Assembly: GCA_039519185.1 (NCBI GenBank) | Contig: CM076850.1 | Span: 160,624,462-160,688,461, forward strand | Reading direction: 5' to 3' | DNA: 64,000 nucleotides | From: Astragalus membranaceus | Lineage: Eukaryota; Streptophyta; Magnoliopsida; Fabales; Fabaceae | Shown: positions 22,299-31,904 of the stretch, piece after piece | Layout of the letters: each line of letters opens with the position of its first letter | How positions within the stretch are numbered: the first letter of the stretch is position 1 | Position numbers and translations under genes: made by a program | Notes under the pieces: model-generated | Database searches by the model: none | Told to the model about the DNA's origin: nothing | What the model saw: only the letters and a program-made list of their open reading frames with translations

Positions 22299-24673
22299 AT
22301 GACATCGCATAGCCATGATAGTGGGCGTGATAGTGCTCATGAGAGTGATCACGAGCCCCCAAAAATGGTCACTCGACGTGGAATGCCCGTTAAAAATAAT
22401 ATCATCAATCGGGCGAGTAAAAGACTTCCTAAACTTCCAGTAAGATACTTGCTAATTAACTAAATTTATTACTTAGTTTAAACTGTTTGTTATCTAATTT
22501 ACATAAGTAATAATGCAGGTCCAATGGAATGTTAAAGGCCAACCATTTGGTCCAAATGGTAAACAGTTGACTAGCTTCATTGGTACTAAAAAGAGGCAAA
22601 CGGTACCGATTACAATCAATAGATGGCATGATAAACGTAATCTCGCTTTAGCAAAACTTAAAGAGGAGCTATGGTGTTTGATCCAGGTATATAATTTTAG
22701 ATCTATATAGTTATCTTCTTTTATATTGTAAGCATATATTTATAATCTTTTCATTGTTTGTGTGTAAGCAGAATTATTTTGATGTTGATGAGTCTCAGAA
22801 AGAATTCTGCCTTATGAAAGCTGGAAGGTTACATATGAAGTTCAGAACTACCCTAAAAAATAAATGGATGACAGATGATGAAGGGAACCTCATACACCAT
22901 CCCCACCACTATATAGTAGGATTATAACACAGGAGGGTTGGAATGTCTTTATAACCAAACGCACCGAAGATGAGGACTTCTTGGTTTGTACAATTACCTT
23001 TTAACTTAACTATATTTGACAATTATCATGCATTAATGGATATTTATGTGTCTATATAGACATTATGCAATGAAAATCGAGAGAGAGCAAGGAGTCTTGA
23101 TTACCCTTATAGATGCGGTGTTAAGGGTTATCAAGACATTGAAGAAAAAATGGTAGGCACAACATCCTTTATTTTAACTTTCACTTATTATAAATGAAAC
23201 TTTTGATATATTTATTAATAATTGGTAAATTTTAACAGCTAGTGGAGGCCGGAAAAGATCCAACTCAAGAATCCATTGACCGACATGTTTTGTGGCTAGA
23301 AGCCCGAGTAAACAAAGATGGTGTGATTGACGATCCGAAAACGAAAGAGGTGTCTCAAAGAATTGTAAGTATGATAAAATTAAAATTGTTTTGTAATTTT
23401 GATGATAGTTATAATGTCTAATAATTTTTGTGAATCAGGAGTCCATATCACAATCAATAGAACAATGAGAGATAACTGATTGTGATGGTGAGAATGACAT
23501 CCTTGGTCGTGCTTTAGAACTTGAAGAGTATTCGGGTCGTCTGAGGGGTTTGGGATTTGGTGTTACTCCGACCTCTTTATGGGGTCCAAAGAGGCATACA
23601 AAAACAAGATAGTAGAGAAAGACGGTTGGAACAAATGGTATTCAAACTAATGGATGAAGTTGTGGAATTAAAAGATAGAGTTGGACCAAGGACTGATCTG
23701 CCATCGCCTAAGCTGGATAGCTTCAGAGATAGTAGCACTATTGCATCCAATGAGGTATTAATCATTAGATCCTCTTTTTCTTGTACATATTACATCAATT
23801 TATACATATTCTAATGTTTTGTTTATCATTGATTTAGGGTAACAATAATGATTGTGAACTATATATATCAAACCCGCCTAAATTGGTCGCAAGGGGATTA
23901 ATTTGTAACGAACTGGGCACCTTACTTGTCAATATACCCATACCCGAAAATCAGGTGAGGGTCAGAGTTGACGTTGCAATTGTGGGGGATGCAAAATTGC
24001 CTGTACCAGTAAACAGTGTAGGGATCACGAATGTGGATGATGCAACTGGTACCTTTGTGGCATGCCCAACAAACCTTATCAATGTAAGTGACAGTATATT
24101 TGTTAGTGATTTATTAGCTCATTGTCATAAATTATCTTTCCAAATATATAGGTATCTCAAAGGGCAAAATCTAAAGTTAGCGGGAATGTTGGCAAAGGAA
24201 GATCTCGAACTTTCCCTTCTACTGCTGGAAAGGGTGACAAAGTTAGTGGGAATGTTGGCGAATCCCAACCTTCCCCTTCTATTGCTGGCAAGACAAAAGT
24301 GTCTCGGCAAACAGCTAGCGGAAATGAGATTGAATCCCAACATTCCCCTTATATTGTTGGGAAGACAAGAGTGTCTCGGCAAATAGCTAGTGGGAATAGG
24401 ATTGAATCCCGACCTTCCCCGTCTATTGCTGGCAGATCTTCTAATAATCCCATGGAGTTCATCCGTTATTTAAAAATCCATGCGTCAAACCACATGAGTA
24501 GTGCAACCATAATAGAGTCATTGATGGATAAAGAAATTTTTGGAGAGGAACAAACACTGACTTTGAATCAAGAGGAACTCGCACCGGTATATGAGCACGC
24601 GTGGGCAAGTGCGACTACTATTAGAGCATATATCAGGTATGTATCTATCTTATTATTTCACCTATTGATGTTG

Positions 24674-24732
<59 letters not shown>

Positions 24733-24766
24733 TTAATTTGTATACATTTTAATTAAAGGTATTTGT
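22299..24766 (+). pseudogene. CACTA-1 second gene (TNPA-like region), exons 1-8 and start of exon 9
   Basis: Proposed exons are 22299-22439, 22519-22686, 22772-22983, 23060-23152, 23239-23364, 23439-23754, 23838-24083, 24152-24636 and 24759-24766 (the last broken by the copia element). All have GT-AG borders. Blocks such as MVTRRGMPVKNN, VQWNVKGQPFGPNGKQLTSF, LEARVNKDGVIDDPKTKEV and LEEYSGRLRGLGFGVTPTS are typical of the plant Ptta/En/Spm Transposase_24 family. Exon 8 encodes an imperfect repeat (VSGNVG…PSIAGK, VSRQTASGNEIESQHSP, VSRQIASGNRIESRPSP). It is a pseudogene: a frameshift near 22912, an in-frame TGA at ~23466 and a frameshift near 23580. The protein continues into an Ulp1 domain at 33758-36546. 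Confidence 0.8.
24673..24735. repeat. (TTA)n microsatellite
   Basis: About 20 TTA units in the intron 24637-24758. The leucine run in the overlapping ORF is an artefact of this repeat. Confidence 0.95.
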
Positions 24767-25189
24767 TGTTGAACCAAGGGCAAACACTCCTTGTTTTGTA
24801 TGATAACAAATTACATCTTGTCTACTAATGGTTGCAGCTATATGAAAGTACAGGTTCAAGCTGAATAAAGAACAGGACGGGAATCAAAAAGCAAGAAGCA
24901 TAAAAGTGGAGCAGCTTGGAGAAGAAGCCATCTTTGAAGATGAAGACCTAATTGTTTTTCCGCTTTCTTTAGGACACACTGTAAGGTCCTATCACTTAAG
25001 GTCTATGACTGTTTAAATAGCTGAGAGATGATTTTTGAAAACTTGCATCATGCATCAAAATTAGGGTTTTGAAAATATGTCATGCATGCATGGCAAGCTT
25101 TGGAAAATACTTTATGCATGCATGGCAAAGGCCTAAAAGCATTTTTGTGGAAAGCAAGAATTGATTTCTATTTTGTTCCAATGGCCAAG

Positions 25190-25674
25190 AATCGATTTAT
25201 ATTATTTTCTAAAGGCCATGAAATCGATTTCTTAATCCAATGTTAAACCATAAAATCGATTTTCAGGATCTCCTAAAAGACAAAAATCGATTCCCACTAT
25301 TGTGTAAAGGCCATGAAATCGATTTCTTATTCCAATGTTAAACCATAAAATCGATTTTCAGGACAAGAATCGATTCCCACTATTTTTGTAAAGGCCATGA
25401 AATCGATTCTTATCACATTCTCATGTTTCCTAAAGCACACAATCGATTATCTAATCAATTGAGAAGCAAAGAATCGATTGCTCCTATATTTTAGCCTTAC
25501 CATGAAATCGATTCTTCTCCTATTTTTATCTAAGCATGAAATCGATTGTGAGCATTTTGCAAAGGCCAAGAATCGATTCTTCTATCATTTAACTAAGTAT
25601 ATAATCGATTCTTATGTCTTCTAAAATGATAAGAATCGATTCATCAACATTTTCACTTCATCAAACAATCGATT
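25190..25674. repeat. Array of 16 AATCGATT palindromes in copia U3
   Basis: The 8-bp palindrome AATCGATT occurs 16 times in 485 bp, plus one degenerate copy (GAATTGATT) just upstream. Larger units share CCATGAAATCGATTTCTTA and CCATAAAATCGATTTTCAGG. It lies immediately upstream of the TATA box and is present again in the 3' LTR (about 32326-32815). Confidence 0.95.
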
Positions 25675-25721
25675 CATCTTTGCAATAAATGTTTTTTTTC
25701 AAAATTCTACGCTTTCCTAAG

Positions 25722-25731
25722 CCTATAAATA
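25722..25731 (+). promoter_or_regulatory. TATA box of copia 5' LTR
   Basis: CCTATAAATA in the context AAGCCTATAAATAGGC, about 0.9 kb before the LTR end. The 3' LTR copy is at about 32859-32868. It marks the likely U3/R boundary 25-35 bp downstream. Confidence 0.75.
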
Positions 25732-26617
25732 GGCAACCTCAAGTCACATTTCATCACACCACATTCTCACAAAAAATTCTCTATTCTTGTCATACGAATT
25801 TCTAGATCTGAGAAAGAGAAAAATAGAGCTATCACTTTCATATCATTTCTATAGATCTACTCATCTCTCGCAGCTATTATATTGTCATATTATCTGAGGT
25901 GATTGGATCATAGCTTCTATATTGTAATCTACTTTTGTGGGGTCATTTTGAAATCCTGGGAGGTGATCTTGGGTCTTTCAATCAGGGAAGATTGAAGTGG
26001 TATTGAAATCCTGGGAGGTGCTCTTGGGTCGTTCAATCAGGAGATTGAAGCGGGTTGAAATCCTTAGCTAGGTGCTCGGGTTCTCAGTTCGGGGGAATTG
26101 AGATTTGCTATTTTGAAGTTTCCTGTTTGTAAACAATTCTTCAATATAGTGGTTGTTATCAAGTCCAAAGGTTGCAAAGCCGGAGGCCGAGGACGTAGGG
26201 CTTTTATCCCGAACCTCGCTAAATTCCTGGTGTATCTCTATCCCTATCTCTTTACTTTGCTTTATTATCTATACCCTTGCTTATTGCTATATTAGATCTG
26301 TTTATCATATTTCTCATCTGTTTACAACTAAACTACTCTGATCTTGTGCTTATCTATCATCTTCCATATCACTGCAATTGATCTACTTTCTACTATATTC
26401 AATATCACTACTCTTCTTATAACTAATCTTAGTGTGTATATTGAAAATAGTATAACATCTCATTGTGCCTAAATCTGCCTGCTTGCACCATATAAAGTTT
26501 AAATCTAAGTTTCCGCATTTGATTTAAAACTAGCATTATCTTAAAATTGAAAAGAATCCAAGATTTACACATAACCTTATTCACCCCCCTCTAAGGTTAT
26601 ACTATTGTCTAACAAGT

Positions 26618-26629
26618 GGTATCAAAGCT
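26618..26629 (+). promoter_or_regulatory. Primer-binding site of copia element
   Basis: TGGTATCAAAGC begins 2 bp after the 5' LTR end and matches the common plant copia tRNA-iMet primer site. Confidence 0.9.
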
Positions 26630-26691
26630 AGAAATTGCATATAGAGCTTTACATCTCGCAATTCTATTTTATCCTTTATCTATCTGTGATT

Positions 26692-28110
26692 ATGGGTTCT
26701 TTTATGAAAGAGGGGATGTCCTTCAATAGGCCACCCCTGTTTGATGGAACTAACTATGACTATTGGAGTAGTCGAATGAAATGTCATGTGCAGGATATAG
26801 ATTTCACCCTTTGGAGGATTATTGTTGATGGACCACTGATTCCTATGAAGATTAAAATTACAAAACCAGGTAGTACTGATGGAGACACTACAAAAAGTCA
26901 AGCCACCGGCAAAGCAGAAGAAGTTCCAATTGAAGACATCTACACCATCGATCTGAGTGAGCTAAGAAAATCTGAGCTTGACAAAATATCTCAAAATGCC
27001 AAGGCTATGAATATTCTTCACCTATCACTTTGTGAAGAAGAGTATGGAAGAGTAAAAGGGTGTCAAACAGCAAAAGAAATCTGGGATTGTCTGGAAGCTA
27101 CACATGTCGGTACAAGCCAAGTAAAGGATACAAAAATCAGAATCCTAACTTCTGAGTATGAATCATTCAAAATGAAAGAAGGTGAATCTGTTGCAGCTAT
27201 GCACCAGAGACTGAATCTGATTATAAACAACCTGAGGGCTCTGGGAAAAAGGTATTCTACAAAAGATATAAATGGGAAGATTCTTGCATCTCTGACTGGT
27301 GAGTTCTTTCCAAAAACTTGTGCAATCACTGAAGCCAAAGATATTGGCATTCTACCCCAAGAAGACCTTATTGGGTCACTTCTGGCTTTTGAGGTAGTAT
27401 TGGCTGCCAAAAAGAGTCAAGAAAAGGAAGTGATGAAAGAAAAGAAATCTCTTGCCCTTGCTGCTAAAACTCCTAAAGTAGCAAGGAAAGAGGTTGCGTC
27501 TGATGAAGAAACCGATGATGAAGACATGGCTATGCTTGCCAAGAATTTCAAAAAATTTATGAGATTCAAAATTTTTGGAAAGGGCGATTTTTCAAAGAAG
27601 TCCGGGTACAACAAAGAAGACAGGTATGAGAAAAAAGATGATCAATTAAAGTGTTTCGAATGCAACAAACCGGGTCACATCAAAGCAAACTGTCCAAAGC
27701 TGAAATCCAAGTACAAGCAAAAGAAAGCAATGAAGGCAACATGGGACAACACTGATACTGAGAGTGAGACCGAAGAAGAAGAGGAAATCGCAAATGCTGT
27801 CTGTCTGATGGCAAAGAACACAACTGAAGCAACATGGGATAATCTCAGCACTGAAGGTGAATCAGATGAAGATGAGCAGACTGACAATGCTATCTGCAAT
27901 ATGGCAAGTGACGCATCTAAGGTAAGCCTTAACTCCTCTAGTCTTTCTGATTCTTCTATACATGATGATTCATTTGATGATGCGTGTAGTAGTCACAATT
28001 TGAGTGAGGCTTTTGAAGCTCTTTATTTTGAACATGAAACTCTTTTGTTAAAATCTAAGAAATTAACAAAGAGCAACAAAAGCTTGTCCACTCAAATCGA
28101 GACACTTTAA
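26692..28110 (+). CDS. Copia gag (N-terminal part of gag-pol, ends at in-frame TAA)
   Basis: The nucleocapsid precursor that packages retrotransposon RNA in cytoplasmic particles. I take the start at 26692 (MGSFMKEGMSF) because it begins the conserved block SFNRPPLFDGTNYDYW; the open frame extends 19 codons upstream into the primer-site region. The UBN2-type gag core includes CEEEYGRVKGCQTAKEIWDCL and EGESVAAMHQRLNLIINNLRAL. The CCHC knuckle CFECNKPGHIKANC is at about residue 321-334. An acidic tail repeats ATWDN…ESETEEEEE and ATWDN…GESDEDEQTD. The TAA at 28108-28110 lies in the same frame as the downstream pol. Confidence 0.9.
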   Translation: MGSFMKEGMSFNRPPLFDGTNYDYWSSRMKCHVQDIDFTLWRIIVDGPLIPMKIKITKPGSTDGDTTKSQATGKAEEVPIEDIYTIDLSELRKSELDKISQNAKAMNILHLSLCEEEYGRVKGCQTAKEIWDCLEATHVGTSQVKDTKIRILTSEYESFKMKEGESVAAMHQRLNLIINNLRALGKRYSTKDINGKILASLTGEFFPKTCAITEAKDIGILPQEDLIGSLLAFEVVLAAKKSQEKEVMKEKKSLALAAKTPKVARKEVASDEETDDEDMAMLAKNFKKFMRFKIFGKGDFSKKSGYNKEDRYEKKDDQLKCFECNKPGHIKANCPKLKSKYKQKKAMKATWDNTDTESETEEEEEIANAVCLMAKNTTEATWDNLSTEGESDEDEQTDNAICNMASDASKVSLNSSSLSDSSIHDDSFDDACSSHNLSEAFEALYFEHETLLLKSKKLTKSNKSLSTQIETL

Positions 28111-28578
28111 AATGAGGTAGTTAAATTGAAGAATGAGCTACATAAAACAAAACCTTTCAACCTTGAATTTCTTGAGCTTAAACAAAATTTTGAAAAAGTC
28201 AAGGTTGAAAATGAATTTTTGAAAGAATCTTTGAAAAAGTTTGAGGTTGGTGAAAAGACCTTGACTCAGTTGCTTCACTCTCAACATCAATATGTTGATA
28301 GGAGAGGAATTGGGTACAAAGGTAATTCCACCTCCTCTGTTTTGAACAAGAAAATAACTTTTGTAGCTGCTACTTCAAGTTATACACCTACTGTTTTCTC
28401 ATGCACCTATTGTCAAAAAGGGAACCATAGCTCTCTTAGATGTCCTATTCGTAAATTATGTGAGCTAGGTACCCTTATACCTGCCTGTAAGAAACCAAGG
28501 TGGATTGTGAAAGCAAACCCCTTGATGACTAACCCCCAAGGACCCAACAAAATTTGGGTACCTCGTACTAGTTGTTAA
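28111..28578 (+). CDS. Copia gag-pol linker segment between in-frame stops
   Basis: Same frame as gag and pol, bounded by TAA (28108) and TAA (28576). The coiled-coil-like start (FLELKQNFEKVKVENEFLKE) is followed by SCTYCQKGNHSSLRC, a second zinc-knuckle-like motif, and ends with GPNKIWVPRTS, the sequence usually lying just before the protease in copia polyproteins. On its own it has no known function; it is part of an interrupted polyprotein. Confidence 0.8.
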   Translation, partial: NEVVKLKNELHKTKPFNLEFLELKQNFEKVKVENEFLKESLKKFEVGEKTLTQLLHSQHQYVDRRGIGYKGNSTSSVLNKKITFVAATSSYTPTVFSCTYCQKGNHSSLRCPIRKLCELGTLIPACKKPRWIVKANPLMTNPQGPNKIWVPRTSC

Positions 28579-28593
28579 ATGTTCCTCTTGTAG

Positions 28594-31500
28594 GTTGGTC
28601 CTTCATCTAAAAAGAAAAACGTGTGGATGGTTGATAGTGGATGCTCAAGGCATATGACTGGTGATGCCTCACTATTTCTGAAATTGAGCAACAAAGTTAG
28701 TGGATCTGTAAAGTTTGCCAACAATGAATCTGCTAAAGTAATAGGTAAAGGTTGTGTGGGTAAGGAAAACACAATTAAAATTAAAAATGCTTTATTAGTT
28801 GATGGTGTTAAATTTAACTTACTAAGTGTTAGCCAATTATGCGATAATGATTTTGATGTGCACTTTTCTGTTGATAAATGTGTTATCACCCATATGACTT
28901 CTAAACTCTACATTACTGGCTTTCGAGAAAACAATGTATACTATGTTGATTTTGATAATGTAAGTGATGATATAGTATGTATGCCTACCTTGATTGATGA
29001 TGTGGATTTGTGGCATAGACGCTTAGGACATGCTAGTATAGAACATCTATCTAAATTAAGTAAGAATGAGCATGTTAGAGGTCTACCTAAATTGAAATAT
29101 GAAAAAGGCCAATTATGTGATGCATGTCAACTTGGTAAAATGCACAAAACCTCTTTTAAATCAAAACCGGTCATTTCCACCAAAAATGTGCTTGAACTGC
29201 TACATCTTGATTTGTTTGGTGAAATTGATGTCGTAAGTCTAGGAGGGTCTAAGTATGTCTTTGTTATTGTTGATGATTATTCTAGATATACTTGGGTTAT
29301 CCTACTTGCCAATAAAAGTGATGCTTTTAACGAGTTTGCTAAGTTGTGCAGAAAGCTACAAAATGAGAAAAACTTAGCCATCAAAGAAATTAGAAGCGAT
29401 CATGGAGGAGAGTACGAAAATTCATCATTCAAGACTTGGTGTGAAAAGTATGGCATTCATCATAACTTTTCAGCTCCAAGAACTCCTCAACAAAATGGTG
29501 TGGTAGAAAGAAAGAACAGAACTATACAAGAAATGAGCAGGACAATGCTAAATGAGCACAACCTTCCCAAATACTTCTGGGGTCATGCAGTGGATACAGC
29601 GTGTCACGTGCTAAATCGAGTATACTTAAGGCCATCTCTCAACAAAACGCCATACGAGCTGTGGAATGGTAGAGCTCCTAATATTTCATATTTCAAAGTG
29701 TTTGGAAGTAAGTGCTTCATTCTCAACACAAAGGTCAAGTTGGGTAAGTTTGATGCTAAATCAACTGAAGGTATTTTTATGGGTTATTCAAATCATAGTA
29801 GAGCTTATATCGTTTACAATAAAATTGATAAAACTATGCAAGAATCTATTCATGTTTCTTTTGTTGAAACTAACCCTTTTGTCAAGAAAGCTAATGATGA
29901 GGATGAAGTGATAGAAGTGATCGAAAATAGATCACCTGAAACTAACAATGAAAGTGTAGAAGAAGCAGAGGTGGAAGTTGAACCTCAAAATGAAGTTGAA
30001 ATGGAACGAGAGCCCCAAGACATCGACGACCATATCCATGGAAGAACACACGATGATCTGCCCAAGACATGGAAAACAGTTCGAGATCATCCCCTGGAGC
30101 AAATTATTGGTAGTCCATCAAAGGGAGTAAAAACTCGTTCTTCTCTTAATCTTTTATGCTTTCATAGTGCTTTTGTCTCTCAAATAGTTCCAAATAATAT
30201 CAAGGAAGCTTTAAATGATCCAGAATGGGTTTTGTCAATGCAAAAAGAACTTGAACAATTTGAACGGAACAAAGTTTGGCATTTAGTCGAAAAACCGGTC
30301 GACCGGACCATCATAGGTACTAAATGGGTTTTTCGCAACAAACTTGACGAAAATGGTACAATTTTATTAAACAAAAGTCGTTTAGTTGTTCAAGGTTTTA
30401 ACCAAATCGAAGGGGTGGATTTTGAAGAAACTTTTGCTCCTGTGGCTAGGTTGGAGTCCATTCGGATAATATTGGCATTTGCCTCTTACATGGATTTCAA
30501 ACTACACCAAATGGATGTCAAAAGTGCATTCCTAAATGGTTTTTTAGAAGAAGAAGTATATGTAAAACAACCCCCTGGTTTTGAAGATTTTAAAAATCCT
30601 GATCATGTTTTCAAACTTGACAAAGCTCTTTATGGATTAAAGCAAGCCCCTAGAGCTTGGTATGAGAGACTAAGCAAACATTTAACTGCCAATGGTTTCC
30701 AAAAGGGTAAGATTGATTCTACCTTATTCCTTAAAACCAAGGGCAAACATATCATAGTAGTTCAAATCTATGTTGATGATATTATCTTTGGATCTACTAA
30801 TGATGATTTGTGCAAGGAATTTTCTGAGATGATGACTAGTGAATTTGAAATGAGTATGATGGGAGAACTTAACTTTTTTTTGGGACTTCAAGTGAAACAA
30901 TTAAATGAAGGAATCTTCATATCCCAAACAAAGTTCTCAAAGGAATTGCTGAAGAAATATAACATGAATGACGCAAAAGAAATCAGCATTCCTATGGCAA
31001 CAGCAACTAAACTAGATAAGGATGAGCAAGGTAAACCGGTAAATAAAACTATGTATCGAGGTATGATAGGTAGTCTCTTATACTTAACTGCATCTCGACC
31101 TGATATTATGTTTGCTGTATGCCTGTGTGCTCAATTTCAAGCATGCCCAAAAGAATCACATTTAAAAGCTGTAAAACGGATTCTTAGGTATGTTAAAAGG
31201 ACCATAGACTTTGGTTTGTGGTACCCGAAATCGAGTACGTTTGATTTAGTTGGTTTTTCTGATGCTGATTTTGCAGGTTGCACTCTTGATAGAAAAAGTA
31301 CTAGTGGAACTTGTCATTTTCTTGGTCCTTGTTTGACCTCCTGGTCTAGTAAGAAACAGAACAGTGTTGCTTTGTCCACCGCTGAAGCTGAATATGTGGC
31401 GGTTGGAAACTGCGTTGCACAAGTTCTGTGGATGAAACAAACTTTGGAAGACTTTGGTCTAATTTTCGAAAATGTTCCTGTTTTATGTGATAATACAAGT

Positions 31501-31719
31501 GCTATTAATATTGCTAAAAACCCTATACAACACTCTAGAACTAAGCACATAGACATAAGACATCATTTTATTAGAGATCATGTGTCTAGGGGGAGCATTG
31601 CATTGAAATTTGTAGGCACTGATGACCAACTAGCGGATATCTTCACTAAACCCCTAGCCGAAGCTCAATTTTGTAAAATCCGTAGGGAGCTAGGGATGCT
31701 TGATTATGCTAGTTTGTAA
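28594..31719 (+). CDS. Copia pol: protease, integrase, reverse transcriptase, RNase H
   Basis: Open from after TAG (28591) to 31719, in frame with gag. Domains in order: retropepsin with WMVDSGCSRHMTG (about residue 12-25); GAG-pre-integrase LWHRRLGHAS…LCDACQLGK (HHCC zinc site); integrase core DLFGEID…VDDYSRYTWV…SDHGGEYEN…PQQNGVVERKNR (D-D-E acidic residues present); RT with FAPVARLESIRIILAFA, MDVKSAFLNG and the catalytic YVDDIIFGS; RNase H with DADFAGCTLDRKSTSG, TAEAEYVA, CDNTSA and RTKHIDIRHHFIRD. All catalytic motifs look intact. No ATG lies right at the domain start; translation would normally come from the gag-pol polyprotein, here blocked by three stops unless read through. Confidence 0.92.
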   Translation, partial: VGPSSKKKNVWMVDSGCSRHMTGDASLFLKLSNKVSGSVKFANNESAKVIGKGCVGKENTIKIKNALLVDGVKFNLLSVSQLCDNDFDVHFSVDKCVITHMTSKLYITGFRENNVYYVDFDNVSDDIVCMPTLIDDVDLWHRRLGHASIEHLSKLSKNEHVRGLPKLKYEKGQLCDACQLGKMHKTSFKSKPVISTKNVLELLHLDLFGEIDVVSLGGSKYVFVIVDDYSRYTWVILLANKSDAFNEFAKLCRKLQNEKNLAIKEIRSDHGGEYENSSFKTWCEKYGIHHNFSAPRTPQQNGVVERKNRTIQEMSRTMLNEHNLPKYFWGHAVDTACHVLNRVYLRPSLNKTPYELWNGRAPNISYFKVFGSKCFILNTKVKLGKFDAKSTEGIFMGYSNHSRAYIVYNKIDKTMQESIHVSFVETNPFVKKANDEDEVIEVIENRSPETNNESVEEAEVEVEPQNEVEMEREPQDIDDHIHGRTHDDLPKTWKTVRDHPLEQIIGSPSKGVKTRSSLNLLCFHSAFVSQIVPNNIKEALNDPEWVLSMQKELEQFERNKVWHLVEKPVDRTIIGTKWVFRNKLDENGTILLNKSRLVVQGFNQIEGVDFEETFAPVARLESIRIILAFASYMDFKLHQMDVKSAFLNGFLEEEVYVKQPPGFEDFKNPDHVFKLDKALYGLKQAPRAWYERLSKHLTANGFQKGKIDSTLFLKTKGKHIIVVQIYVDDIIFGSTNDDLCKEFSEMMTSEFEMSMMGELNFFLGLQVKQLNEGIFISQTKFSKELLKKYNMNDAKEISIPMATATKLDKDEQGKPVNKTMYRGMIGSLLYLTASRPDIMFAVCLCAQFQACPKESHLKAVKRILRYVKRTIDFGLWYPKSSTFDLVGFSDADFAGCTLDRKSTSGTCHFLGPCLTSWSSKKQNSVALSTAEAEYVAVGNCVAQVLWMKQTLEDFGLIFENVPVLCDNTSAINIAKNPIQHSRTKHIDIRHHFIRDHVSRGSIALKFVGTDDQLADIFTKPLAEAQFCKIRRELGMLDYASL

Positions 31720-31888
31720 AGTGATTTGTTTTGTATACACCCCCCTCCTTTTTGATGAAAACAAAGGGGGAGAAAATATGCAGGTTACTACTATATGGGG
31801 AGAAAATATATGATTATGCTTAGGGGGAGCCTTTTCAAAAAGAATTTTCATTATTATCAAACCCTATGCATAATGTAATTTGTTATCA

Positions 31889-31904
31889 TCAAAAAGGGGG
31901 AGTT
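31889..31904 (+). promoter_or_regulatory. Polypurine tract of copia element
   Basis: AAAAAGGGGGAG immediately precedes the 3' LTR. Similar GGGGGAG blocks recur at about 31764, 31796 and 31822, a feature seen in SIRE-type elements. Confidence 0.8.

Larger units (their letters stand above)
24767..26615 (+). repeat. 5' LTR of copia element
   Basis: Runs from TGTTGAACC to CTAACA. The U3 part contains 16 AATCGATT palindromes (25190-25674) followed by a TATA box (25723). The R-U5 part has an imperfect ~55-bp repeat based on GAAATCCTGGGAGGTG and TTCAATCAGG. A 65-codon ORF recurring in both LTRs has no recognisable product. Confidence 0.95.

Noticed and set aside
24640..24736. Leucine run at an ORF end
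   Set aside because: Translation of the (TTA)n microsatellite in an intron; the exon ends at 24636.
26098..26341. 65- and 62-codon ORFs in the copia LTR (again at 33235-33478)
   Set aside because: Duplicated only because both LTRs contain them; no domain and no reason to think they are translated.
31246..31556. Minus-strand ORFs opposite copia pol
   Set aside because: Shadows of the RNase H coding region; no independent similarity.
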